From an uncultured Bacteroides sp. (GTDB lineage: Bacteria; Bacteroidota; Bacteroidia; Bacteroidales; Bacteroidaceae), in assembly GCA_944322285.1 (NCBI GenBank), contig CALUOR010000025.1, positions 1 to 48,389 of the forward strand: DNA of 48,389 nucleotides. The letters run 5' to 3'. Position numbers and translations under genes: made by a program. The notes beneath the pieces are model-generated. The model worked only from the letters and a program-made list of their open reading frames with translations. It did not search any database and was not told the origin of the DNA. Of this stretch, positions 7,853-16,634 are shown in pieces. The first letter of the stretch is position 1; every line of letters begins with the position of its first letter.

Positions 7853-9721
7853 ATGTCGAAGGATTACAGATATGAAAAGCGTAAGTATGTCATCGGCGGC
7901 ATGGTGCTGCTGGTGACATTTGTGTATGTACTGCGCCTGTTCGACCTGCAGATTCTTTCCGATGAATATAAACGCTATGCGGACAGCAACGCTTTTCTCA
8001 ACGAAGTACAATATCCGTCACGCGGAGCCATTTACGACCGCAACGGGGAACTGTTGGTGTTCGACCAGCCGGCCTATGATGTCGTATTCGTCCCCCGTGA
8101 GGTGGAGAGGCTGGATACACTGGACTTCTGCCGCCTGCTGAACATCACCCGGCCGGACTTCGACCGCCGCATGGAGGAAGTGAGAGACCGCCGTAAGAAT
8201 CCCGGCTATTCCCGCTATACGCCGCAAGTATTCATGACGCAGCTCTCGGCCGAAGAATGCGGCGTCTTCCGGGAGAGCTTGTTCAAGTTTCCCGGCTTCT
8301 CGGTGCAGAGACGCACGGTGAGGCGCTATGCCTATAACGCGGCGGGCCATTTGTTAGGCGACATTGGCGAAGTATCAGTTCGCGATATGGCTGAAGACGA
8401 TTACTACCGACGGGGCGACTTTATCGGCAAACAGGGTGTGGAACGAGCTTATGAGAAACAGCTGCGTGGCGTGAAAGGCGTCGAGGTGCTGCTGCGTGAC
8501 GCCCACGGCAGGATACAAGGCCGCTACATGGACGGAAAATTGGATAAGGCTCCCGTGCCGGGCAAAGACCTGAAGTTGAGTATCGACATCGACTTGCAGA
8601 TGTTAGGTGAGCGGCTGATGCAAGGCAAGATAGGTTCCATTGTTGCCATAGAACCCGCTACCGGCGAAGTGTTGTGTATGGTATCATCACCGTCGTTCGA
8701 TCCGCAATCCATGGTAGGCCGCCAGCGCGGGAAGAACCACCAGGCCTTGGGCAAAGACCCCCGCAAACCCCTGCTGAACCGCGCCATCATGGGCACTTAT
8801 CCACCCGGTTCTACCTTCAAGACCACACAAGGTCTGATATTCCTGCAAGAAGGCATTGTGGATGAAGAGACCCGCTTCCCCTGTTCGCACGGCTTCACGT
8901 ACCGCGGCCTGCATGTAGGCTGCCACGGACATGCATCCCCGATTCCGTTGATTCCCGCCATTGCCACTTCATGTAACTCTTATTTCTGTTGGGGACTCTT
9001 CCGCATGTTAGGTGATAAAAGATACGGCTCGCCGCAGCAGGCGTTGACCGTGTGGAAAGACCATATCGTAGCGCAAGGCTTCGGCTACCGTTTGGGCGTG
9101 GACCTTCCGGGCGAGAAGCGCGGATTTATCCCCAACTCACAACATTACGATCGGGTATACCGCGGCTCGTGGAACGGGCTGACGGTCATCAGTATCTCCA
9201 TTGGTCAGGGCGAAGTATTGGCCACGCCTTTGCAGATAGCCAACCTGGGCGCCACGATAGCCAACCGCGGATACTTCATCACCCCCCATGTGGTGAAGGA
9301 GGTCAGCGGCGAACCATCCGACAGCCTTTATGTCACACCGCGCCACACAGGCATCGACCGCATGTATTACGAGGATATCGTTCAAGGTATGCGGGCGGCC
9401 GTTACGGGAAGCACAGGTAGCGGAACTTGCCGACGTGTCGCCACCTTATTGCCCGGTGTGGAAGCCTGCGGAAAGACCGGGACGGCTCAGAATCCTCATG
9501 GCAAAGACCATTCCGTATTCATGGGCTTTGCACCGATGGACCGTCCGCAGATAGCCATTGCCGTATATGTGGAAAACGGAGGATGGGGAGCTACCTACGG
9601 CGTGCCCATCGGCGCGCTGATGATGGACCAATACCTGCACGGCACCCTCTCCGCGGAAAACGAACAATTGGCCGAAACAATCAGTAAACAAGTAATCCTG
9701 TATGGCAACGAAACGAGATAG
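7853..9721 (+). CDS. mrdA: Penicillin-binding protein 2, elongasome transpeptidase
   Basis: 622 residues from ATG 7853 (MSKDYRYEKRKYVIGG). One N-terminal membrane anchor is followed by the PBP dimerisation region (SRGAIYDRNGELL) and a C-terminal transpeptidase domain. Active-site motifs are complete: S320-T-F-K323 in PPGSTFK, S373-C-N375, and K541-T-G. The enzyme cross-links new side-wall peptidoglycan in partnership with RodA. The frame also opens at 7796, overlapping mreD by 20 bp, but that adds a 19-residue K/R/Q-rich leader not usual for PBP2, so 7853 is preferred. The 3' end overlaps rodA by 20 bp. Confidence 0.95.
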   Translation: MSKDYRYEKRKYVIGGMVLLVTFVYVLRLFDLQILSDEYKRYADSNAFLNEVQYPSRGAIYDRNGELLVFDQPAYDVVFVPREVERLDTLDFCRLLNITRPDFDRRMEEVRDRRKNPGYSRYTPQVFMTQLSAEECGVFRESLFKFPGFSVQRRTVRRYAYNAAGHLLGDIGEVSVRDMAEDDYYRRGDFIGKQGVERAYEKQLRGVKGVEVLLRDAHGRIQGRYMDGKLDKAPVPGKDLKLSIDIDLQMLGERLMQGKIGSIVAIEPATGEVLCMVSSPSFDPQSMVGRQRGKNHQALGKDPRKPLLNRAIMGTYPPGSTFKTTQGLIFLQEGIVDEETRFPCSHGFTYRGLHVGCHGHASPIPLIPAIATSCNSYFCWGLFRMLGDKRYGSPQQALTVWKDHIVAQGFGYRLGVDLPGEKRGFIPNSQHYDRVYRGSWNGLTVISISIGQGEVLATPLQIANLGATIANRGYFITPHVVKEVSGEPSDSLYVTPRHTGIDRMYYEDIVQGMRAAVTGSTGSGTCRRVATLLPGVEACGKTGTAQNPHGKDHSVFMGFAPMDRPQIAIAVYVENGGWGATYGVPIGALMMDQYLHGTLSAENEQLAETISKQVILYGNETR

Positions 9722-11165
9722 TATATGGAAGTCCTTGGACTGGGTGACGGTATTGCTCTATCTGATACTCGTGACCTGCGGATGGTTCAGCGTGTGCGGC
9801 GCAAGCTACGACTTTGCCGACCACACGTTCTTCGATTTCGCCACGCGTGCCGGCAAACAGTTCGTATGGATTGTCTGTTCGTTCGGTTTAGGTTTCGTTC
9901 TATTGATGTTGGATGATCGCTTCTACGACACCTTCGCTTACCTGATTTATGCCGGACTGATGGCGTTGCTGGTTGTCACTATCTTTGTTGCCCCCGATAC
10001 TAAAGGTTCCCATTCGTGGCTCATTTTAGGACCTGTCAGCCTGCAGCCGGCTGAGTTTGCCAAGTTTGCTACAGCGTTGGCACTTGCCAAACTGATGGAT
10101 ACCTACGGCTTTGCGCTGCATAGCTGGCGCGGAGCATTCCGGGTAGGCTGCATTATCGTCATTCCCTTGCTACTCATCATCCTACAGCAGGAGACTGGAT
10201 CCGCCCTAGTCTATCTTTCTTTCCTTCTGATGCTCTACCGCGAAGGCATGTCTGGCATGGTGCTACTGGCCGGGCTTTGCGCGGTGGTCTACTTCATTAT
10301 AGGCATTCGTCTGGGCGATGTTCCTATGGGTGCCGGTTCCGCTTCTTCCATGGGGCAGTTCGTGGCCCTGTCACTAATGCTGACGTTTGCTTTGGCGTTT
10401 GTGTGGGTGCAAGGCAAGCGTTGGCCAGTGGTCCGCGTTCCGATCAGTGTGACGAGCGGCGCGTGGCTCGCCTCGTTGGCGGTATGGCATCTGTGGCCGG
10501 CTTTCAACCCTGTGTGGGCGGTATGGGCGTTGTTGGCGGGCACCGTGGGCTGGCTGCTCTACCGGCTTATAAGGACGCGACAGCGTGTGTACGCCTTCTC
10601 CGCCCTATTCACCGTGTGCAGCCTAGGGTTCTTCTACAGCAGCGACTACGTGTTTCACGAAGTGCTCCAGCCCCATCAGCAGGTGCGCATCCGCGTGCTG
10701 CTTGGCATGGAGTCCGACCCCGCCGGAGCCGGCTATAACGTGGCGCAGTCGAAGATAGCTATCGGTTCGGGCGGATTGACGGGCAAAGGTTTTCTCAACG
10801 GCACACAGACTAAACTGAAGTATGTGCCCGAGCAGGACACCGACTTCATCTTCTGCACTGTGGGCGAGGAGCAGGGCTTCCTTGGATCCACGCTTGTGCT
10901 GCTGGTTTACGCGGTCCTGCTGCTGCGGCTGCTCTACGTGGCCGAGCGCCAGCCCACTGTTTTCGGGCGCATCTACGGTTACAGCGTGGCGGGCATCTTC
11001 TTCTTCCACCTCGCCATTAATATAGGCATGGTGCTGGGACTGATGCCCGTCATCGGCATTCCCCTACCCTTTTTCAGCTACGGCGGCTCCTCCTTATGGG
11101 GCTTCACCATCCTGCTGTTCATCTTCCTGCGCATTGATGCCGGTAGGAGAAGGCAGGTCAATTAA
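9702..11165 (+). CDS. rodA: Peptidoglycan glycosyltransferase RodA (SEDS family)
   Basis: 487 residues, a polytopic inner-membrane protein that polymerises lipid II into glycan strands with PBP2. SEDS signatures include PDTKGSHSWLILGPVSLQPAEFAK, of which the key part is SLQPAEFAK, then QQETGSALVY, VAQSKIAIGSGGLTGKG, PEQDTDFIFCTVGEEQGF and the terminal PLPFFSYGGSS. It is longer than the roughly 370-residue enterobacterial RodA because of extra hydrophobic sequence at about residues 200-300, between the QETGSAL and QSKIAIGSGG motifs. It starts inside the end of mrdA and ends 15 bp from the convergent ricT stop, so there is no room for a separate terminator. Confidence 0.95.
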   Translation: MATKRDSIWKSLDWVTVLLYLILVTCGWFSVCGASYDFADHTFFDFATRAGKQFVWIVCSFGLGFVLLMLDDRFYDTFAYLIYAGLMALLVVTIFVAPDTKGSHSWLILGPVSLQPAEFAKFATALALAKLMDTYGFALHSWRGAFRVGCIIVIPLLLIILQQETGSALVYLSFLLMLYREGMSGMVLLAGLCAVVYFIIGIRLGDVPMGAGSASSMGQFVALSLMLTFALAFVWVQGKRWPVVRVPISVTSGAWLASLAVWHLWPAFNPVWAVWALLAGTVGWLLYRLIRTRQRVYAFSALFTVCSLGFFYSSDYVFHEVLQPHQQVRIRVLLGMESDPAGAGYNVAQSKIAIGSGGLTGKGFLNGTQTKLKYVPEQDTDFIFCTVGEEQGFLGSTLVLLVYAVLLLRLLYVAERQPTVFGRIYGYSVAGIFFFHLAINIGMVLGLMPVIGIPLPFFSYGGSSLWGFTILLFIFLRIDAGRRRQVN

Positions 11166-11180
11166 GCCCGTCTCTTGACC

Positions 11181-12434
11181 TTATGCGGCAGGTTCCTCTC
11201 CCGGTTGTTCCTCCTTGGGTGTCTTCTTTTTCTTGCTTTTATTGTTGCGCTTGGGCCGTTCAGTGGTTGTGGCATCCGCTGGTTGCGGGCCGGGCGCGGC
11301 GGCTTCCTGCTGCATGCGTGCGGCGTTGTTCTTCTTCTTTTTCTTCCGCGCGTTGCCAGAGTTTTTCCCTTTGCCGCGATCAAAGCGCGTCAGACTGTCC
11401 TGTTCCAGTAAGTCGGCCGGGCGCGCATTCCGTCCAATCTGCGTGTCGTCGTCCAAACAGTCCGGCTTTGTGCCGCGCCGGTTCAACTCCATCACTTCTA
11501 AGGCCCTGCGCGCACTGATGTTCACTGCCCCCTCCAGCGAGCCCTTCTGCGGGCTGTAGGTCACGCGTCCCGCTAGAATGTCCGCCTTCAGGAAGTAGAA
11601 TGTAGCATCCGCCGTTTCCAGCGGAATCTCTCTGCTTGGCATCCGCTTGGACGCTTCCACGTAGATGTCCGCCTCGTAGTTCAGGCAGCACTTCAGCTTG
11701 GCGCACTGTCCCGCCAGTTTCTGCGGGTTCAGGGCAATGTCCTGCAAGCGTGCAGCGGCCGTTGCCACGGATACAAACGAGGTCATCCATGTAGCACAGC
11801 ACAGCTCGCGTCCGCAGGGTCCTATGCCGCCTATGCGTCCTGCCTCCTGCCTTGCGCCTATCTGCTTCATCTCAATACGCACGCGGAACACCTCCGCCAG
11901 CACCTTGATGAGCTGCCGGAAGTCCACCCTTCCTTCTGCTATATAGTAAAAGATGGCCTTTCCCCCATCGCCCTGATATTCCACATCGCCTATTTTCATT
12001 TCGAGGTTCAGACTCAACGCTATTTGCCGTGCGCGTATCATCGTGTCGTGTTCGCGCGCCTTGGCCATTTTCCATTTTTCCAAGTCGCCCACCTTTGCCT
12101 TGCGATATACGCGTCTGGCCGTGGCATCCGGCTTTAGGTTGGCTTTCGCCATCTGTAGGGGCACAAGGGGACCCGTCAGCGTCACCACGCCCACATCGTG
12201 CCCCGGCTGCGCCTCCACCGCTACCGTGTCTCCTTTATGCAAGTCCAACCCGCCCGAGTTGCGGTAATATCCCTTCCGTGTGTTTTTGAACTGCACCTCT
12301 ACGTATTCTGTCTCCCTGTGCGTCCCGTCCTTCAGGTCCGCCATCCAGTCATACGTGTTCAGTTGTCGGTCCTGCCGCCCGCATCCGCCGGCGCACAGCC
12401 TTCCACTTCCGTTATGTAATATCCAGTCACCCAT
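11181..12434 (-). CDS. ricT: RicT/YaaT-like PSP1-domain iron-sulfur protein
   Basis: 417 residues. The PSP1 C-terminal domain and its cysteine cluster are present: C207, C212 and C213 in GPCGRELCC, and C244, C249 and C250 in GQCAKLKCC. In Bacillus RicT these cysteines bind a 4Fe-4S cluster in the RicAFT complex that affects RNA maturation. An extra pair, C14 and C18, lies near the N-terminus. From about residue 330 the protein becomes a low-complexity K/N/R/E-rich tail, probably disordered and able to bind nucleic acid. It follows holB on the same strand, the same neighbour yaaT has in Bacillus. The role in Bacteroides is inferred. Confidence 0.85.
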   Translation of the reverse strand: MGDWILHNGSGRLCAGGCGRQDRQLNTYDWMADLKDGTHRETEYVEVQFKNTRKGYYRNSGGLDLHKGDTVAVEAQPGHDVGVVTLTGPLVPLQMAKANLKPDATARRVYRKAKVGDLEKWKMAKAREHDTMIRARQIALSLNLEMKIGDVEYQGDGGKAIFYYIAEGRVDFRQLIKVLAEVFRVRIEMKQIGARQEAGRIGGIGPCGRELCCATWMTSFVSVATAAARLQDIALNPQKLAGQCAKLKCCLNYEADIYVEASKRMPSREIPLETADATFYFLKADILAGRVTYSPQKGSLEGAVNISARRALEVMELNRRGTKPDCLDDDTQIGRNARPADLLEQDSLTRFDRGKGKNSGNARKKKKKNNAARMQQEAAAPGPQPADATTTERPKRNNKSKKKKTPKEEQPGEEPAA

Positions 12435-12440
12435 CTGTTC

Positions 12441-12469
12441 ATTTACTATTTAACGATTTACTATTTACG
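12441..12469. repeat. Direct repeat in the ricT-holB spacer
   Basis: ATTTACTATTTAACG (12441-12455) is followed directly by ATTTACTATTTACG (12456-12469) and then a partial third unit. This AT-rich run stands out in a GC-rich operon. Similar TTTACAATTT-type spacers occur at 13550-13578 and 7299-7320. Confidence 0.7.
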
Positions 12470-12478
12470 ATTTATTCA

Positions 12479-13549
12479 TCATTTTTTCAGTTCTACTGTC
12501 ACCTTCAGGATATAGTCGAAGAACACCATCCTAGGGTTGACGTTGCGTTCGATGTGCTCCTGTGCTTCGGCGGTGAGTCCCGCCAGGCTCAAGATATTCC
12601 GCTCGTTGACGAAGGGTCCAAATCGGCTCACGAACGCCCTTTCCGCTTCCGATGCATACTCCAGTTCCACGCATCGTACGTTGCTCACAAAGCTTTCCCT
12701 CAACATGCGTCCCGCATAGGCCAGGAAGTCCGCTTGCCGGGCGCGCGTTTTCGCCGCCATATCCTCGCTCCAAGCTTTCATACGCGGCGCCTGCCTTAAC
12801 CATGCGATTCTCATCAGTGCCGCGAAGTCCTCCAGCATCTCCTTTTCGTCCGCCGCTTCCATCAAGTCCCTCAGAGCTTGCGTCCAGCTTCCCTGCGCCT
12901 TTCGAGCCACCTGTTCCGCCCTGTGCGGCTCCGCCCCTCGCGCCATCAGTTCCGCTGTCAATAGCCTTTCGTCTATGGGCGGCACGTCCAAACGTTGCAC
13001 GCGGCTCCTCACTGTCTCCATCACCGCCTCCGGCTCCTGGCTCACCATCAGGAACAGCGTTCCCCGCGGCGGTTCCTCCAACAGCTTCAGCAGCTTATTG
13101 GCGCAGGCCTCGTGCATGCGCTCCGGCAACCACATCAGCACCACCCTGCGTCCATCCGGTGCCGTTGCCTTCAGAGCCAACTTTCGTGCCAGTGCGTCGC
13201 TTTCACGTGCATATATTATCGGCTGCGTGTTAACTGGCGCGTTCATACGGCGCGTCCATTCCTGCAATCCAGCATACGGGTTGTCCCTCATCATCTCCCT
13301 CCACAGCGGCAGATAGTCGTTGCAAGTTTCCCGTCCGTGCCTGGCGTCCTTGGCCACGGGGAACACGCAGTGCACGTCCGGGTGCTCCAACGGATCCCCT
13401 GCGGCTAATCCTCGCGCGTATTCCAACGCCAATGCCATCTTGCCCGTACCCTGCGGTCCGCACAGCATCAGTCCCTGCGGCGTCCGTCCCGCGCGCGCCT
13501 CGTCCTCCAGCCTTTTCAGCAAGTCCCTATGGAAGAAAGGAGTCATCAT
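12479..13549 (-). CDS. holB: DNA polymerase III delta' subunit-like clamp-loader ATPase
   Basis: 356 residues. An N-terminal AAA+ domain has Walker A GPQGTGK (residues 31-37), a Walker-B-like region VVLMWLPERM and the sensor-like segment KLLKLLEEPPRGTLF. The C-terminal part is helical and less conserved. Delta' helps load the sliding clamp at replication forks. Unlike DnaX, there is no clear four-cysteine zinc module after Walker A (only C64-like isolated cysteines), and no tau-type extension. Two adjacent ATGs (13549 and 13546) are possible starts. It lies 29 bp after metF and 44 bp before ricT in one minus-strand operon. Confidence 0.88.
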   Translation of the reverse strand: MMTPFFHRDLLKRLEDEARAGRTPQGLMLCGPQGTGKMALALEYARGLAAGDPLEHPDVHCVFPVAKDARHGRETCNDYLPLWREMMRDNPYAGLQEWTRRMNAPVNTQPIIYARESDALARKLALKATAPDGRRVVLMWLPERMHEACANKLLKLLEEPPRGTLFLMVSQEPEAVMETVRSRVQRLDVPPIDERLLTAELMARGAEPHRAEQVARKAQGSWTQALRDLMEAADEKEMLEDFAALMRIAWLRQAPRMKAWSEDMAAKTRARQADFLAYAGRMLRESFVSNVRCVELEYASEAERAFVSRFGPFVNERNILSLAGLTAEAQEHIERNVNPRMVFFDYILKVTVELKK

Positions 13550-13578
13550 TTACAATTTGCCGGTTTACAAATTACTGT

Positions 13579-14535
13579 TTAATAGATTTCCTTTGCAATA
13601 CGCGCGATGCTGTCTGCCGCCCCCATAGCGTAAAAGTGGATGCTAGGCACCCCGTGTTCCATCAGCTCGCGACATTGACCGATGCACCATTCCACGCCTA
13701 CACGTTCCACCTCACGATCGTCCCCGCATTCGTCCACCCTTCTGGCCAACTCGCGAGGAATGTCCACCTTGAACGTCTGCGGAATGACTGTCAGCTGCTT
13801 CTTTCTACGCAGGGGCTTGATGCCCGGAATGATGGGCACACCGATACCCCTTTCCCTGGCCCGTCTGACGAAGTCGAAGTATCGCGCGTTGTCATAGAAC
13901 AATTGCGTCACGGCATACTGCGCCCCCGCCTGTACCTTTCGTTCCAACCAGTAGAGGTCCGTATCACAGTTAGGTGCCTCCTCATGCTTTTCCGGATAGC
14001 ATGCCACGCCGTAGGTGAAAGGGTTTTCCGGCTTTCGCTCCATAGCGCTTCCGTCCTCAAAGAGCCCCCGGTTGAAGCGTTCTATCTGCCCTTGCAGGTC
14101 AATGGCGTGCGGCCATCCGTCTGGCTCTGGGTTAAAGGCGCGCTGGTGCCTTGCCTTGTCCCCCCGCAACACCAGCAAATCCGTAATACCTAGATACTGC
14201 AAGTCCAACAAGGCATATTCAGTCTCTTCCCTGTTGCATCCACTGCATACCAGGTGCGGCACGGGGGTCACGCCATATCGGTTCTTAATGGCTGCCGCCA
14301 CGGCCACGGTTCCCGGTCTTCGTTTTATCCATTTTCGTCTCCACAGCCCCTCACCCGCCTCTTCGTAGGCATATTCACTGCGGTGGGTGGTGATGTTGAT
14401 GTACAGGGGGTTGAAAGGGGCCAATGTATCAATTGTTTCCCACAATCCTTCTATGCCGCTTCCCTTCAGCGGGGGCAACACCTCGAAAGAGAAGGCTGTC
14501 TTTTTTCTATCTTTCAGCAAGTCTGTTACACTCAT
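13579..14535 (-). CDS. metF: 5,10-methylenetetrahydrofolate reductase
   Basis: A 318-residue cytosolic TIM-barrel flavoenzyme that reduces methylene-THF to methyl-THF for methionine synthesis. Recognised segments are FSFEVLPPLKG near the N-terminus (catalytic Glu region), the ITTHRSEY and PHLVCSGCNREE segments, LVLRGD, and GAQYAVTQLFYDN. Length is normal (about 290-320). It is the first gene of the minus operon metF-holB-ricT and has its own promoter 24 bp upstream. The grouping with a clamp-loader gene is probably positional rather than functional. Confidence 0.95.
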   Translation of the reverse strand: MSVTDLLKDRKKTAFSFEVLPPLKGSGIEGLWETIDTLAPFNPLYINITTHRSEYAYEEAGEGLWRRKWIKRRPGTVAVAAAIKNRYGVTPVPHLVCSGCNREETEYALLDLQYLGITDLLVLRGDKARHQRAFNPEPDGWPHAIDLQGQIERFNRGLFEDGSAMERKPENPFTYGVACYPEKHEEAPNCDTDLYWLERKVQAGAQYAVTQLFYDNARYFDFVRRARERGIGVPIIPGIKPLRRKKQLTVIPQTFKVDIPRELARRVDECGDDREVERVGVEWCIGQCRELMEHGVPSIHFYAMGAADSIARIAKEIY

Positions 14536-14558
14536 AGCTATCTGTAATCTTTGGCAGA

Positions 14559-14566
14559 CAAATATA
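14559..14566 (-). promoter_or_regulatory. -7 element of the metF operon promoter
   Basis: The minus strand reads TATATTTG, a match to TAnnTTTG, 24 bp before the metF start. A -33 element is not obvious. Confidence 0.55.
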
Positions 14567-14647
14567 TGAAAAATGTGGGAAAAGAAGCTCCCTCCTCGGA
14601 TAGTTTCTACAATTTTTTATTGTTTTTTCCCGAACAACCTGATTATT

Positions 14648-14690
14648 AGAAAATAAAAGTCTCGCTTAGTTTCATTGAAAGCGAGACTTT
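14648..14690 (-). terminator. Intrinsic terminator of the tandem lipoprotein operon
   Basis: A 12-bp perfect stem (AAAGTCTCGCTT at 14656-14667 with 14679-14690) has an 11-nt loop. On the minus strand it is followed by TTTTATTTTCT. It starts 8 bp after the stop codon at 14698. Confidence 0.85.
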
Positions 14691-14697
14691 GTGAGGG

Positions 14698-16623
14698 TCA
14701 ATGCGGGACTTTGTCAACGGTCTTTTTTACACATCTGACGTTGAGTGCTCTATAGCAACTTTTATCTGCCACTTTATTATTCCCTTTTGCTATTGTATTT
14801 TGACTATATAATAGGAAAATTGTTATATCGGGCAAGGTGGTTTCTCCTTCTTTTCTGTCCATCCAATATACCGCGTTTCTCTCATAATTCATGTGCACAG
14901 TCTTTCCGTTTTCGTTTTCTGTGTAATATCCGTAGGGCAAACAGGATAGGCCAGTCAGATTGGTGGCAGGAAAGATTTCATTGTCATCGGAGACTTTCTT
15001 CCAAACCCCGTCTTTTATAATGGATGCGTTGTGATGGATATAAATTATGAGCTTGTCCCAATCATCTTCATCGGGTATCTTCCAGCCATCGGGAGCCAAT
15101 TCTCCTTCCAATAACGTTTCGCCCGGATAGAAGTAAGAGCCTTTGTCTTCAATATATCCAGTCTTTCCGCTCAGGCTATTCAACTCTCTCAATTCTTCTC
15201 CAAACATGCCTTGATATTGAGTGGCTTTCAGGTCTTCGCGCATCCAGTATTGGGTGCCGACTTTTACAATAGGATATTCTTGCAACTTGCCGCTTCGCAT
15301 ATCTCGTAAAGTGTGTATTTTAATGTTCACATGAGCGGGGCTGTCGGGTTTGGACAAGCAGATGTCTCCCTCTTCGTTGATATAGAATTGGGTAACAGGC
15401 TCCAAGGTTCCTTCATCATAGTGAAAGGAATTGTCCTCTACATCCCATTGGATGCGTCCGCCATGTATGGGTGTTTCCTCGTCTTTCAATTCCAAGACAA
15501 TGCCTTCGCTTAAATCGGCCTCATCATTGTGCACTGGATATACAACAATGGCTTCTGAGGCCAATGAGGCGTTATCCGCTAAAAGATATTCTTTGCATAT
15601 CTCGGCCACAGGCTCACTTTCATGATATACTCTATAAACGTTGGAATCCTTGAAGGAAAGACTTGCGATGCGAATTGTCGACAAATCATATTCTGTGTCG
15701 CTTTCCGCTTTTGTGTTATAGGCCCATTCTTTGATGCTGCCTTTCGCAGCACTCAATGTACCGCTGGTCGTTTGAAATGCATTTATGTTGATTTCACAAA
15801 TGGTATTGCCTTCTATTTCCATCTTGGGCATGGGGCATGTATAGATTCTTCCGTTCCACTCCATGACAAGTGCTTGTTCGTCTTCATCATTTTCTTGTGG
15901 AATAATAATGAATTCTTTTCCTACAAGCTTCTCTCCTTTCTTTTCCCATTCACCTGCCGGCGTGATGTCGACCGCATGCTCCAATTCTTCGAATTCTCCC
16001 GAGAGAAAATTATATTGCCCACGGGTTTTGAATCCCGATGCAATGACGTGAGGATTTGCTTCCAACATTTCGTCTATATCCTCATCTCCTATGGCGGACA
16101 ATACCAATTCTATTTTTGTAAGTTTATGTTCAAATTCCAATTCAATGGGAGATTCGCTTCCGCTTACGCGAGGCACTTCGGCCACCAGGAAATCCGAAGC
16201 GGAGAGGTTGGCCGAAGTGCTTTGGTCGCTTCGTACGCTTACGGGCAATAAAGAGCTTGAAGGCTCAACGCCTTGTCTGTCATATGGATAATAAGCAATA
16301 ATGTCCAGCTCCGTATTTCCTTCCGGATAGAAAATCTCTTCCTCAGGAATCAAGTTCGAGTTTCCATCGCTAATCAGTCGCAGATTGTCAATGTATCTGT
16401 CTTGGTCTATATCCATATTGGCGAACGTGGCGAAAAGTCCTATTTCATCTTCCTTGTCGAATGTATTTCCGGATACTTTTGTGTTTGTCGAATTAATTTC
16501 CTTCACAGAAAAGGTCATGGGAATCTTTCCCACTTGCATCTCCTCGCCTATGTTGTTGACGCAAGCAGTTGATAACAAGCTTAGTAAACAGATGCTTATG
16601 AAATTATACTTATTCATGGGCAT
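14698..16623 (-). CDS. Fimbrillin-like lipoprotein with C-terminal FISUMP domain (copy 2)
   Basis: 641 residues. The signal peptide ends in LLSTAC, a lipobox. Residues about 40-320 resemble fimbrillin/Mfa-like domains (DEIGLFAT, RYIDNL, FEHKLTKIEL, DITPAGEW, FIIIPQ). Residues about 460-635 match the FISUMP pattern: VGTQYWMREDLKA, then GELAPDGWKIPDEDDWDKL, ATNLTGLSCLPYGYY and a terminal cysteine (NVRCVKK). Surface exposure on the outer membrane is likely; no adhesin role is shown by sequence alone. It follows a paralogue of identical length by 11 bp, so the pair looks like a tandem duplication in one operon, and it ends at a strong terminator. Confidence 0.8.
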   Translation of the reverse strand: MPMNKYNFISICLLSLLSTACVNNIGEEMQVGKIPMTFSVKEINSTNTKVSGNTFDKEDEIGLFATFANMDIDQDRYIDNLRLISDGNSNLIPEEEIFYPEGNTELDIIAYYPYDRQGVEPSSSLLPVSVRSDQSTSANLSASDFLVAEVPRVSGSESPIELEFEHKLTKIELVLSAIGDEDIDEMLEANPHVIASGFKTRGQYNFLSGEFEELEHAVDITPAGEWEKKGEKLVGKEFIIIPQENDEDEQALVMEWNGRIYTCPMPKMEIEGNTICEININAFQTTSGTLSAAKGSIKEWAYNTKAESDTEYDLSTIRIASLSFKDSNVYRVYHESEPVAEICKEYLLADNASLASEAIVVYPVHNDEADLSEGIVLELKDEETPIHGGRIQWDVEDNSFHYDEGTLEPVTQFYINEEGDICLSKPDSPAHVNIKIHTLRDMRSGKLQEYPIVKVGTQYWMREDLKATQYQGMFGEELRELNSLSGKTGYIEDKGSYFYPGETLLEGELAPDGWKIPDEDDWDKLIIYIHHNASIIKDGVWKKVSDDNEIFPATNLTGLSCLPYGYYTENENGKTVHMNYERNAVYWMDRKEGETTLPDITIFLLYSQNTIAKGNNKVADKSCYRALNVRCVKKTVDKVPH

Positions 16624-16634
16624 GTCTTTTTAGA

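Noticed and set aside
13432-14193. 253-residue plus-strand frame across holB and metF
   Set aside because: It is antisense to two confidently identified genes; its codon use follows from theirs.
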